DNA from: Isochrysis galbana
Lineage: Eukaryota > Haptophyta > Isochrysidales > Isochrysidaceae
Reading direction: 5' to 3'
DNA: 64,000 nt
Assembly: GCA_018136815.1 (NCBI GenBank)
Contig: CM030934.1
Span: 621,479-685,478, forward strand
Part shown: in pieces, positions 30,680 through 41,250 of the stretch
Layout of the letters: every line of letters begins with the position of its first letter
Numbering within the stretch: the first letter of the stretch is position 1
Notes under the pieces: generated by a model
Seen by the model: only the letters and a program-made list of their open reading frames with translations
What the model was told of the DNA's origin: nothing
The model's database searches: none
Made by a program: the position numbers and the translations under genes

Positions 30680-31005
30680 CTACATCCAGGCGTCCGAACG
30701 AGCGCATGACCACGTCAAGCGTACCAATGGCATCGCGGCCGGGCGCAAGCGAATCGAGGAGTTCCTCCGGTGCGAGGGGCGGTGGTGGGTCAGTGCCGGT
30801 GTGTGCCACCCTTAAGAACCCGCGTGCCACCTACCAGTGACCCCCCACCCTGCTCGCGAGAGCTCTAGGCTCTGCATGGCCACCATCTCCAGGCCATTCT
30901 TCGGCCGATCGCGGGCGATCGGACGTCGCGGAAGCTCCGCGTTTCTACTAGTGATGCGCCCCACATTCACCACTCTGATTCCCTCCCGTGAGCGAACCCC
31001 TCAAT
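30680..31005 (+). mobile_element. retroelement-derived repeat, inverted match to 22.4-22.7 kb
   Basis: Continues the Copia-like fragment in other frames (IQASERAHDHVKRTNG on one frame). Matches the minus strand of 22370-22710 over about 320 bases. The following 31005-31940 contains a GGGAGGTGGGAAAtagtggttaaaatgag-type dispersed piece near 31158 (also near 23880), poly-C runs near 31590-31680 and no supported gene. Confidence 0.55.
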
Positions 31006-32186
31006 CTCCCAAAATAGCCCGCCACGCGCGGGGGAAGGGAGGGGAGTCACTCACCGACGCCATTGCCCTGCTTCGTGGGGCGGGAGGGGGTCGTTCGGAG
31101 GGGGGAGGGAGTCGCCGGGGCAGGTAGGGGGGGGCCCTAAGGAATCCTTGGACACCCAGGGGAGGTGGGAAATAGTGGTTAAAATGAGTGAGTGACCGAG
31201 CTATTCCTATTCCCTTCCGTCCCCTCCGTTCCCATCTGAGGTAGTGGTAACTTCGGATCCGTCAGACTCGCGAGTCACAGAGAAGGGTGCCCCCCCGGTA
31301 TCCTGGTACTGTTTTTGGTACTGTTTTTCTCTGTTTTTCTATTTCTATGAATGCCAAAAACAGACTGTTTTTATCCTGTTTTTGGACGCCCCCCTACTGT
31401 TTTCCCCATCTAGGAACGTGTTGCGGTGGGCCCTGTCGGACCTGCGTGCGGTCCGGATCTGTCTGGTGGGGTCGGTCCGGATTTTGTTCTCTTCAGGCAG
31501 GCCGCGTGCGGGGCCCGCGCGTCGTCCGATGCCGCCCGTCGGGGGGGGCTCTCTCGGCGAGCGGCCCGCCCCCCCTCGACCTGGACCGGTCCCCCGCCCC
31601 CCCCCCCTTCCCTCCCCCCTCTTCCCCTTCCTTCCCCCCCCCCCCCCCCCACCCCCCACCCCCGCCCGCCCGCCCGCCCGCCCGCCCGCATGAGAGAGGG
31701 GTGGGACAGTTCCCGCCGCCGGCTTTGCCAGAAGCGCAGCACTCCACTCGCCAAATTCGCCTCTGCGGCGGGCGGCCTGCGAACGGAAGGCGTGCACTCC
31801 TTGCAGCCACCAAACCGCTTACGGCGCCTTTCTACGGTCTGCTACTGATCGGAGTCACAGCGGCTTCAAGGACGCATGAAAAACAAAGACGCTATCATCG
31901 TTACATCGCTCCATCTCTCCACTTCCCGATCGCCCGCCGAAGTAATCTCACTTGGGCTCGTCCGCCCGCCGATATCACAGCTCTTGTCTCCTCATTGCTG
32001 GCCGACGTTCAATAGACGCCATTGCGTATGGAAGACCAGCTTCCTTGCCCTCGTCCGCCGCTTTCTTCCACTGGCTTTCGTGCCTCACATCTCACGATTG
32101 GCGGGCACCTCTCTCATGGGAGAGCATCGCTACCAACACCACTCTCAGAACCACAAAGTCTCGCGCGGATGCTCTCGGCCATCCTG

Positions 32187-32200
32187 TATATAGATATATA
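32187..32200 (+). promoter_or_regulatory. TATA-like element of left (SPPPP)n gene
   Basis: TATATAGATATATA about 140 bp before the ATG. The identical element is kept at 42457-42470 before the right copy, consistent with a core promoter plus a leader of roughly 110 nt. Confidence 0.45.
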
Positions 32201-32338
32201 GCCTTGACTTTCCTCACACTCGTACTCCCCACTCCTACCTCGGCCCTTCTCTCGCGGCCACTCCGCAGAGAGTGTGCACCCAGGTAGATTCGAGGGCCCG
32301 CCCACACCCCTCGCGTTGCGCTACTGCCTGGGGAGGCC

Positions 32339-34217
32339 ATGGCGGTCGACCTGCTCCTCCTCGCACTGATGGTCTCGGCGCAGGTTTCGCCCTCGCCGCC
32401 GCCGCCCTCGCCGCCGCCACCCTCTCCTCCACCGCCATCACCCCCTCCACCCTCTCCGCCCCCGCCGTCACCGCCCCCGCCCTCTCCACCACCGCCTTCT
32501 CCGCCGCCACCCTCGCCGCCGCCACCCTCTCCGCCACCGCCATCCCCACCCCCACCCTCTCCGCCACCGCCGTCGCCACCACCACCCTCTCCGCCCCCGC
32601 CCTCTCCGCCGCCTCCCTCTCCGCCGCCACCCTCTCCACCACCGCCGTCGCCACCGCCGCCGTCACCGCCGCCCCCGTCACCGCCCCCACCCTCTCCGCC
32701 ACCGCCCTCTCCGCCGCCTTCCCCGCCGCCACCCTCGCCGCCGCCGCCATCGCCGCCCCCGCCATCGCCGCCCCCGCCATCGCCGCCCCCGCCCTCCCCG
32801 CCGCCGCCATCGCCGCCGCCGCCCTCCCCACCGCCGCCCTCCCCGCCGCCGCCCTCCCCGCCGCCGCCCTCCCCGCCGCCGCCCTCCCCGCCGCCGCCCT
32901 CTCCGCCGCCTTCCCCTCCGCCCCCATCGCCGCCGCCCCCATCACCGCCGCCGCCGTCCCCGCCGCCGCCGTCCCCGCCGCCCCCGTCGCCGCCGCCCCC
33001 GTCGCCGCCGCCCCCGTCGCCGCCGCCCCCGTCGCCGCCGCCGCCCTCCCCGCCGCCGCCCTCCCCGCCGCCGCCCTCCCCGCCGCCGCCTTCCCCGCCG
33101 CCGCCCTCCCCGCCGCCGCCCTCCCCGCCGCCACCTTCCCCGCCGCCCCCATCTCCGCCGCCTTCACCGCCGCCCCCATCACCGCCGCCCCCATCACCGC
33201 CGCCCCCGTCGCCGCCGCCCCCGTCGCCGCCGCCGCCCTCCCCGCCGCCGCCCTCCCCGCCGCCGCCCTCCCCGCCGCCGCCCTCGCCGCCGCCGCCCTC
33301 CCCGCCGCCGCCCTCGCCGCCGCCGCCCTCCCCGCCGCCGCCCTCCCCGCCGCCGCCCTCGCCGCCGCCCCATCGCCGCCGCCGCCTTCCCCGCCGCCGC
33401 CATCGCCGCCGCCCCCATCGCCGCCGCCCCCATCGCCGCCGCCACCCTCTCCTCCACCGCCATCCCCCCCCCACCCTCTCCGCCGCCGCCATCGCCGCCC
33501 CCGCCCTCTCCGCCCCCGCCCTCGCCGCCGCCATCGCCGCCGCCATCGCCCCCACCCTTTGCGCCGCCGCCTTCCCCGCCACCCTTTGCGCCGCCGCCTT
33601 CCCCGCCACCCTTTCCGCCGCCGCCATCCCCGCCGCCGCCATCCCCGCCGCCGCCATCCCCGCCGCCGCCATCCCCGCCGCCGCCATCCCCGCCGCCGCC
33701 ATCCCCGCCGCCGCCATCCCCGCCGCCGCCATCCCCGCCGCCGCCATCCCCACCCCCCTCGTCGCCGCCTTCTCCGCCGCCTTGGTATGTTCAAGCTGGG
33801 CAAGTAACTATAATCATCGCTGCCGTCTTATACGCATTCCGGTCGCTTCTCGACTTCCTCTTCCCTTCGAGTCCGCCAAGTCCACCACCAGTCTCGCGGC
33901 CGCCACCGATCTCTCCACCACCCTCACCCCCCCAACCGCCATGTATTGGCAGCCTTGCTGCGGGCCGTACAATTCGCAATGGGCCAATTGGTAACCAGTG
34001 GTGCTATAACCTGGGGGTCTCGGCCTCAGCTGTCGAAAGCCAGGCCAATCGTGAGAAGTGCGAAGGTGCATACCTTGACCCAGCCTTTCCTTTGTCAACC
34101 TCCGCCAACGACTACGCCTACGACTGCTCGGGCGGTTGCAAGCTTTGCCAGTACGTCAAACAGGGGCTCTTCTACAAGTGCACGGCATCGGAAACAATCT
34201 ACTACAACTGCGATTAA
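32339..34217 (+). pseudogene. (SPPPP)n secreted glycoprotein gene, left copy, frameshifted
   Basis: Starts with a good context (GCCATGG), a signal-peptide-like MAVDLLLLALMVSAQ and then SPPPP repeats in one frame to about 33370. There one base is missing and SPPPP continues in a second frame. Near 33472, in a C-run, another base is missing and SPPPP moves to the third frame. That third frame reads on through the same C-terminal domain as the right copy: a hydrophobic segment near 33.80-33.86 kb, a second short Pro-rich stretch and an eight-or-so-Cys domain ending at TAA 34215-34217. The net shift from the start codon is not a multiple of three, so the Cys domain cannot be made from this ATG. 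Sequencing or assembly error in homopolymers is an alternative explanation. Confidence 0.75.
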
Positions 34218-34392
34218 GCTAATCCCTACACCTTCCTTTCATATGATCCTTCCCACTCTTTGACAATTGGAAGGGCCATTTTACTCGCGATGGGTCATGC
34301 CTCGAGCCGTACGCCGAGCGTTTCTTGATGTGGTGGCTTCTGGTTTTCTCGCTTCGATGCTCGGAGTCTACAAAACCCAATTGCTCCGTCAG

Positions 34393-34457
34393 CCTGATAT
34401 CAGGTCCTGATATCATGATATCAGGTCCAGCACTCCTGATACCTGATATCAGGTCAT
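34393..34457. repeat. GATATC palindrome cluster
   Basis: Several overlapping palindromes: CCTGATATCAGG at about 34393, a perfect 20-bp palindrome at 34406-34425 and CCTGATATCAGG again near 34442. It is absent after the right copy of the duplication, so it lies at or just beyond its edge. 34458-35365 has no supported gene. Confidence 0.7.
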
Positions 34458-34837
34458 GCCTTTATAAGTACGATTATAAGTATTAAAGAATCAATTTGTC
34501 GCGAATATACAGCGGGGGAGGGAAGAGGCGGGAACGCGACACCCGTTCCTCGGCGGGCGAGGGGGCTGCATGGACATGGATGATGGTGAGAGTGACATGG
34601 GCTGGAGTGTATCGGGGATGCAGCCCTTGCGGGACCTGAAGGGCTCTGCCCTTGAGTGGTCTACGATCGAAGAGGCGAATGGCCGCCCCCCACGAGATAT
34701 CTTGGGACCGGAGAATGTTTTGGACGAATCTTCTTGCCGTCGGCCGAGGAGAGGCGGACGGAGAGAGAGAGTCTCGCAGAGCGACTGCAGAACGAGAAGT
34801 CGAAGTCATGCCGGTTTATTACCTTAAACGAGCCAAC

Positions 34838-34915
34838 AATTATAGATACAGCAAAAACAAAATTCGAATCGCAAATTTCGAGATCAAAATCTGCAAACCT
34901 GGACTTGAGACCATG
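34838..34915 (+). repeat. dispersed LTR-related repeat piece
   Basis: A CAATTATAGATACAGC...TTTCGAGATCAAAATCTGC...CCTGGACTTGAG stretch. Related versions occur at 35733-35815 and 46888-46950, all with a TTTCGAGACGAAAATCGGCG-like core and the same orientation. Confidence 0.45.
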
Positions 34916-35379
34916 GGGAATTTGAATCTGTGTGTCTTGTGCGTCAGTGGCAACACGGGGAACTGTTCAATTGTAATTGTGAGCGCGCATCTTACACGAA
35001 TATTCATGCCTACAGCCTTCAGATGGGCAGAAATTGTCGGAGCGAAGCTCGTTTCCTCAGCGGAAACGAGCCGTGGAGGCGCACCGGCGGCTAGCGCGGC
35101 GCACGGCTCACCCGGGGAGCCCGGGACGGGCTCATCGGGGGAACGGGGAGGGCAAATGACGGGCATGTGAAATGGACGGGGAAGTGGCACGGAACGCGAA
35201 TCGGAGGGACGGAGGATGTAGGGAAGGGCGCGGCGAGCAGATACCGCTTGATTGGGACTCGTAGGGACTCGTAGACTCGAAAGGATGACTCGGAAGACTC
35301 GGGGCTTGGGGGTACTCAGGGGGCTGCAGGTCGCCAACAGGCGTTACCACGACACACAACACGCCGCCAGACAACCTGA

Positions 35380-35725
35380 ACAAGTTCACATCTCAACAAG
35401 TTGACCTCTCAACATGTTGACCTCTCAACATGTTGACCTCTCAACATGTTGACCTCTCAACAAGTTGGCCTCTCAACAAGTTGACCTCTCAACAAGTTGA
35501 CCTCTCAACAAGTTGACCTCTCAACAAGTTGACCCCTCAACAAGTTGACCCCTCAACAAGTTGACCTCTCAACAAGTTGACTTTAACCACTGAACAAGTT
35601 GACCCCTCAACATGTTGACCTCTCAACAAGTTGACTTTAACCACTGAACAAGTTGGCTCCACTCACCGAACAAGTTGGTTCCCGCCTGAACAAGTCGTGA
35701 ACAAGTTGGTTCCACCCTCAACAAG
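35380..35725 (+). repeat. 16-bp minisatellite, about 20 units
   Basis: Unit CTCTCAACAAGTTGAC with CAACATGTTG variants in blocks. Two longer TTTAACCACTGAA spacers punctuate the right half. Toward 35725 the units decay. Confidence 0.95.
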
Positions 35726-36189
35726 TTAATTCCAGGTAAAAGTAAAACTCAATTCCTTCGATTTTCGAGACGAAAATCGGCGAACCCGAACTTGAGCCCA
35801 GGGGGAATCCAAATCAACTCGCCTGGAGCGACCACGACGAACCTAGAAGACGGTGGATAACGAGGAAGGCTCGTACTCAGGCCGAAACATTCTTGCCCAA
35901 AGAGCCTGGATACAACACCCCCCGACTCAAATCGAGACGTCTCCCGATGTCGAGCCGAAGACAGAAGACTACGTCAAGACGTATGCGGAGACTGAAGAAA
36001 CTGAGGGAGAACGTAACCCATGGATCCATTTGTTGAGCACAAAATCGGCAGCTTAGCGCGGCGGCTTCCGATTTTGTACGTCACATCCTGCCACTTTCTC
36101 CCTTTTACAGGAGTTCTGCTCGGACAGTTGCGCTGGGTTAGGGCGCTGACGAGACGCTACGTCTTCCTCCGTTCCTATACGATTTAGCG

Positions 36190-36909
36190 CTACGCATGAG
36201 AACGAGAACGCGTTCGGCTTGAAGGAAGGTCCGGGAGATTTTCCGTTGGGTTTAAGCTGTTTTGAGAAGATAACGAAGGAACGGGAACGGGCTGGGTTTC
36301 GGAAAGCTCCGAAGACGGAGACGAACGAGAGCGGTCGACGGCGAGGTCATAGGACTCGACCAAATCGGAGCACCGACGAAGCAATTCGATCCTAGGCTCC
36401 CAAGTAGCTTCGGAACGAGGGTAGCCGCGCCACTTGACGAGATATTTGCGCGACGATCCATCACCCTTATGACCGAGTAACTCTTCGACGAGATACTCAT
36501 CTGGTTCGACGGGAGACTCATCCACCACGGTGTAATACGGACGGAGGTTGGAGATATGGACTTCATCTTTGACTCGACGGTTCTCGAGGTCGCGGAGGCG
36601 ATAGCGCGTGGCCGAGATCGCTTCCTCTACTCGGTAGGGACCGGAGTAGAGGTATTGAAGTTTGTTAGCGTGGCCGGGGATTCGCTTGCACACCCGATCA
36701 CCAGGCTTGAAAATGATATCGAGACGAGATTTTTGAGCGGCCGAGCGCATAGACTCGCGCTGTGAACTTTGGGTGGCTTCGAGGGCACAACGCCACGATT
36801 CGAGGAGCTTCTTGTTGAGCTCGACGGCGTTCGACGGCGAGCGCGACGGTAGCGTGTCGGACACTGGCGTGGGGTCAGCCAGTTGAGCAGGTTCGCGAAC
36901 ATCTTGTCC
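36190..36909 (-). pseudogene. gypsy integrase C terminus with chromodomain
   Basis: Begins in the region matching PAQL.DP of the 3-1331 integrase and continues through the GDRV, GHANKLQ and GPYRV.EA blocks and a chromodomain (EYLVEELL...YLVKWRGY...ATWEP) to a Ser/Pro tail. Aromatic-cage positions Y, W and Y are kept. The upstream catalytic D,D-35-E core is absent. Open frame continues upstream only as translation of gag in the wrong frame. Confidence 0.85.
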
Positions 36910-36955
36910 CAGTCTCTTTCGAGGCGTGCTTGGGCTTCTGTCTTTGGCCTGCTGG

Positions 36956-37400
36956 TCAGCGTGGCCAGCTCCTCGGCGCGGATACCTTTCGCTCCCACGA
37001 ACGTGATGGGGGCGACTGCAGCCGCGTAGCCGTGTCGACCTTGTCGTTCCGGATGATGGCCTCGAACCTTTGATTGATGTCGTGCGACATGTTCGGGTGA
37101 TCCCAAACAGAGGTCGCGTCCACGTTGGCGTCGCCCATCTTGCGGACGTATGCGCGCACGAGGTTCTTGGCCAACTCTTGAAGATCGGAGCCGGCTTCGC
37201 GAGCGACGAGTCGATCCCACTCCATGGACGCGGAGTCCTTCGCGAAGCCCGGGACGTTGGCCGCAAAGGTGGCGTCGCACTTGCGCAGCAGAACGTCGCA
37301 GGCCAGCGCCGGGTTCATGGACAAGACCGGGTCCTCGGCGAGGTCGAGGAGGAACGCGTAAATTCGTTGATTACCGGTCGCGCATAAATTGGCCGCCGCG
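36956..37400 (-). pseudogene. gypsy gag, 3' part after LINE insertion
   Basis: Alpha-helical capsid-like sequence (YAFLLDLAEDPVLSMNPALA..., KNLVRAYVRKMGDANVD) with no known enzyme motif. It continues without frame change from the gag part at 40714-41250 if the LINE and one copy of the 15-bp duplication are removed, crossing an AAANLCAT stretch. Confidence 0.65.
37386..37400. repeat. LINE-A target-site duplication, left
   Basis: AAATTGGCCGCCGCG, identical to 40714-40728. Marks the exact 5' junction of the inserted LINE. Confidence 0.92.
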
Positions 37401-40400
37401 GCGCACACCCGAACTTGAAACCACGCTTTCCGACCGCCCCCTACACGATCTTGATAGGCGCAAGTTAGAGGGTCGTATCACGATCGACGAAACCACCCAG
37501 GCCATTAGGAGCATAGGCTCCGGGAAAAGCGCGGGCCCGGACGGCATCCCGGCGGAAGTATATAAGGCACACGAGGGCATAGTGGCACCGATACTAACCG
37601 AACTCTACAATCAATCCCTAGACACGGGCCTCCTCCCATTCACCATGAGAGAGGGGGACATAATATTGCTATACAAAAAAGAGGACGCACGAGACCCAAG
37701 GAACTATAGACCCATAACACTGTTACAATGTGATTATAAGATTCTGGCGAAAATACTAACTACTAGACTTAGCAAAGTGATTGGAAACATAATATCAAGC
37801 AACCAACTAGGATTCGTACCTAGGAGATTGATCAGCGAATCTACGCACCTACTCCAATTAACTAGGGCATACCTAGACGAAACGGGGGAGCCGGGCCTTC
37901 TCCTAGCACTAGACTGGGAGAAAGCATTCGACAGAGTCAGCTGGGAATTCTACCATCTCGCCCTACGCCTCTTAAACTTCGGCCCAGACTTCCAGCGATT
38001 GGCGAAAGCCATCACCAGCGATGCAGCGAAACCCATTCGGACGATAAAGATCAACGGCGGCCGTAGCTACCCCTTCACGGTCGGTAGCGGGATGCCTCAA
38101 GGATGCCCCCTGTCGCCACTCACCTTTCTTCTAACCACCGAAGCGCTGACGCGAGCCATTAACGAGGACCCCGACATCGAAGGAGTCGATCTCAACGGAT
38201 ACAACCTCAAAATAAACCAGTTCGCGGATGACACAGCCCTGATAACCAGGGACTACGCAAGCCTGAAGAAAGCACTCCAATGGGTGAAAGCCCACGAGCA
38301 AGCGACGGGAGGCAAAACCAACGAGTCTAAATTCCAAGGCATTAGGATGGGCTCACAATTAAGGACCAAACCACCGTGGGATATGCGCAAATATAACTGG
38401 ATCGAAAATGACCAATACCTCGTGATACTAGGCGTGCCACTAGGAGCCCCAGAGGCACTTAAGCCCTTTTGGAAAAAGCTAGCGGACAAAGTAGACAATA
38501 AAGCAGCCCAATTAGCGCCGTTCACACGCCATATGTCGATCTTCGGCAGGACTAATATAGTGAACTTTATAATTTACGGCACGCCTAGGTACTGGATGCA
38601 AACCTTAGCACCTCCCAAATGGTTCAACGCAAGAATCCAAAAAGCGGCGGACAAGATTCTTTGGGAAAGCCCCTACACAGGGAGGGAATACCAATGGGTG
38701 AAATACCCACACTACCCAATTAACAACACGCAGAACGCGACGCGCACGTTGGGAACAGGCCTACTAAACTGGACAAACCACGTAAAAGCTCTACAAGCTA
38801 AGTGGATACTAAACTACCTCAACGCAAGAAAAGCATCATGGAAGCACGCGCTAGACGCGTGGTTCTGCCGCACTGGGCTGGGTCGTGGCGCGGTCTTCTC
38901 CACAATTCCCCCCGCCTCTCTTACGCGCAGCCTCAGAGGTAACCCGGCACTTCCAATATTTTGGAAAGACGCGCTAAACACCTTTAGATCACTCGATATC
39001 CAGCGCTCCCGCCTATCGTTAGAGGGTGCGCTCTCGCAACCGATATGGTGCAACCCGCACGAACAACCGCCACGTATGCGCGCCGCTTGGGCAAGCCTAT
39101 GGCAATCCCTCCACACGCACGTCGTGCATAACGTGTTCAAGGATAACAACCTAGACACACCCTACACGAAAGAGGAATGCGCCCAATATCTAGACCACCT
39201 CCCGGAGATATTCGAACACGCGGGTAGCAAAATAACCAAGGAAAGCTTCTTAGACTCGTGGGCGTCGGTAGTACAACAAGCCTCGAGTCTCCTTGGAAAA
39301 GCGCAACTAGACCCGGCGCCCGGGTCTGACCCGGAGGGGACTAGCGAAAACGGAGCACGCGACAATAAGGCGGGCATTGAGGCCCCGCCGGAAATCAGAG
39401 TGTCCGATAACGAAACATACATAACTAAGATGAACAACATATGGATTCACACCAACACGAATTACCTCGGAGAGCCGGCCGACCGGACGGGGGTCGCGAC
39501 CCCAGAAGAAGCCCGACTATACCACCCCCCCGCTAGATGGGAGGGAGGGTTGAAAGGCCCCAAATACGCGGAATACCCGCTGGCGGACGAGTATACAATG
39601 GACGGTAAAAAACACCTGGACCTCACCACGGTCTCGGACATAGCACAGGTGCTAGAGAAAAACATACCAGATAACAAGCCCCAGCCGGCAAGCGAGGCAT
39701 GGGCCCGAAGAATCAACCTAACCCACGAGGAGTGGAAACACGTGGCCAGCTTATACACCCTACCCCTACTAAAACACACGGACAAACACCCACACTTCAA
39801 ACACATCACCCACAGGAGGATTGGCACGCGGAATCGCTTCGCCATGGCGACCACGAATACCTGCAGACTATGCGGAAAATACCACGAGAGCTCGACCCAC
39901 TTAGCCAGGTGCTCAGCCACGAAGCCAATCTTCGAGACCATAGAAGCGATAGCGGGTTTCACGCCGGAGCGCAAAAGGACAGCAACACAGAAAATAAAGG
40001 ACAGACTCTTCGCATACCCGAGTACACCGACGCCCGATAGCCTCAAAACCCTATACATAGTAGCATGGAGATACATAATAGGCGACTTCTACAAAGTCGA
40101 ATACGACAATCACCCCTTCCATTATATACCCGTCATCGAACGTACCTTGACCAGATTCACGATCCTCGTACGGGGCCTCGAAGCCTCTAACAAAACCTCG
40201 CCGGCACGTACGCACCAAGCCTCCAGAGGCAGAAAACCAAAGATTAAAGACGCAAGAGATCTTAGCGCCCCAATATTTAAGATGAATGACAAAGGTGTCC
40301 TCGCGATGAGCGTGAATCTGTCCCTGGTGGCACGCGCACTTGACATAGCGGGAAAGGTAGCCTGAAAACCAGACGAACACCACACCTCCACCCCCCCCCC

Positions 40401-40713
40401 AAAAAAAAAACCCAACAGCGCCGACCCGGTACATACATAACCCCGAGTCCGACTCTTAAGGTAACCCCAACCTTTAATACCCCAATAGAAGCCGATCGCT
40501 CGATGGCACGAGGGAAGGCCGAAGAGTCGACCGTCGGGGATCGGTGCACGCCGCCTGCCACTGGAAACCCCAAGTACTGGGCCCCTAAGTAGAGCACGAG
40601 GGGACGAGCCGCAAGGCGAGTGCGAGGGAGTGATAAGGGATGCGGGCGCGGCTGTCAGATGGAGGATGTCGGGGTCGCGCGCGCGATGAGAACATTAAGA
40701 AGTTTTTTTTTTT
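37401..40713 (+). mobile_element. 5'-truncated LINE-A inserted in gypsy gag
   Basis: Bounded by a perfect 15-bp duplication. The 5' end falls within the linker between endonuclease and RT, so reverse transcription stopped early. The 3' UTR (40366-40713) has the LINE-A GTAGAGCACGAGG block near 40591 and ends AAGAAG plus 12 T. The inserted strand therefore ends in T, not A, at its 3' end. Confidence 0.93.
37402..40365 (+). CDS. LINE-A reverse transcriptase (endonuclease missing)
   Basis: Open frame of about 987 codons within the insertion, from RTPELETTL (matching RVPELENTL of the 7.5-11.7 kb copy) to the normal stop. RT motifs are all present: LALDWEKAFDRVSW, GSGMPQGCPLSPL and QFADDTAL. The C-terminal zinc knuckle (CRLCGKYHESSTHLARC) follows, then the IAWRYIIGDFYK block. 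The APE endonuclease is absent. No native start codon is retained: the open frame continues to the left only by chance through gag. It cannot move by itself, though the RT region looks undamaged, which suggests a recent insertion. Confidence 0.88.
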   Translation, partial: RTPELETTLSDRPLHDLDRRKLEGRITIDETTQAIRSIGSGKSAGPDGIPAEVYKAHEGIVAPILTELYNQSLDTGLLPFTMREGDIILLYKKEDARDPRNYRPITLLQCDYKILAKILTTRLSKVIGNIISSNQLGFVPRRLISESTHLLQLTRAYLDETGEPGLLLALDWEKAFDRVSWEFYHLALRLLNFGPDFQRLAKAITSDAAKPIRTIKINGGRSYPFTVGSGMPQGCPLSPLTFLLTTEALTRAINEDPDIEGVDLNGYNLKINQFADDTALITRDYASLKKALQWVKAHEQATGGKTNESKFQGIRMGSQLRTKPPWDMRKYNWIENDQYLVILGVPLGAPEALKPFWKKLADKVDNKAAQLAPFTRHMSIFGRTNIVNFIIYGTPRYWMQTLAPPKWFNARIQKAADKILWESPYTGREYQWVKYPHYPINNTQNATRTLGTGLLNWTNHVKALQAKWILNYLNARKASWKHALDAWFCRTGLGRGAVFSTIPPASLTRSLRGNPALPIFWKDALNTFRSLDIQRSRLSLEGALSQPIWCNPHEQPPRMRAAWASLWQSLHTHVVHNVFKDNNLDTPYTKEECAQYLDHLPEIFEHAGSKITKESFLDSWASVVQQASSLLGKAQLDPAPGSDPEGTSENGARDNKAGIEAPPEIRVSDNETYITKMNNIWIHTNTNYLGEPADRTGVATPEEARLYHPPARWEGGLKGPKYAEYPLADEYTMDGKKHLDLTTVSDIAQVLEKNIPDNKPQPASEAWARRINLTHEEWKHVASLYTLPLLKHTDKHPHFKHITHRRIGTRNRFAMATTNTCRLCGKYHESSTHLARCSATKPIFETIEAIAGFTPERKRTATQKIKDRLFAYPSTPTPDSLKTLYIVAWRYIIGDFYKVEYDNHPFHYIPVIERTLTRFTILVRGLEASNKTSPARTHQASRGRKPKIKDARDLSAPIFKMNDKGVLAMSVNLSLVARALDIAGKVA

Positions 40714-40728
40714 AAATTGGCCGCCGCG
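40714..40728. repeat. LINE-A target-site duplication, right
   Basis: AAATTGGCCGCCGCG following the T-run; identical to 37386-37400. Confidence 0.92.
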
Positions 40729-41250
40729 AGCAAGGAGGTGAAGATCTCGCGGTGGTCGCAGCCGAGAGAGAGCGCGCGCTCGAGGGGCTTGATGAAGGAT
40801 AGGCGAAAATCATTCCAGGTGATGGCGGCCGTCTGTACGTTGTCAGATGCCAGCCCAGTAGGAAATTTGATTTCGGAGAGCTCTTTGCCCATGCGAACTT
40901 GGTGGTGAAGGGTGCGGTCGAGAAAGAACCGGCTGCGCGCCCACTTGGTGACGTGCTCCTTCTCGAAAAACACCCGGTAATGCCAAACATTGCCGGCTCG
41001 AGAAAGCCCGCCCTTGAGGATGGCGTGAATGAGCTCAAAGTCGTCGGAGCCCTTGTACAACGAGGCCACCTCGTACGGAGACATGGAAAAGAGGCGGTCC
41101 CATGCGGCTAGGATCGTCTCTCGCTCGGAAGCGTCGGCCGCGAGGCTGGGATCGATGGGATGGCGAGGGGTGATGGGGTTCGGAAGCGAGCGGAGGCCCG
41201 CGGCGGTGGGAGGCGGTCGGGGATCGGGAGCAGGCGGGACGGGGCCGAAT
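40714..41250 (-). pseudogene. gypsy gag, 5' part before LINE insertion
   Basis: From about 41250 the minus strand reads DPSLAADASERETILAAWDRL, SPYEVASLYKGSDDFELIHA and on to HREIFTSLLAAAN at the insertion site, a helical capsid-like sequence. Further right (to 41602) the N terminus is spread over more than one frame, so an additional frameshift is likely. 41603-41945 has no gene. Confidence 0.6.

Larger units (their letters stand above)
31941..34380 (+). repeat. segmental duplication, left copy
   Basis: From AGTAATCTCACTTGGG at about 31941 through the (SPPPP)n gene to ATGCTCGGAGTCTA near 34370, this block is repeated at about 42211-46075 in the same orientation. Outside the repeat tract the copies differ at only scattered bases. 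Confidence 0.9.

Noticed and set aside
31290-31414. Second MITE suggested by a TTTCCCCATCTAGG end and CTGTTTTT repeats
   Set aside because: No matching inverted end or 8-bp duplication could be found on the left side.
32092-33803. Gly- and Ala-rich minus-strand frames opposite the (SPPPP)n gene
   Set aside because: They are complementary translations of the CCN tract. Start, signal peptide and C-terminal domain exist only on the plus strand. The same applies to 42.5-45.5 kb.
35380-35725. CRISPR-like array
   Set aside because: Units are contiguous 16-mers without unique spacers, and the genome is eukaryotic; it is a minisatellite.
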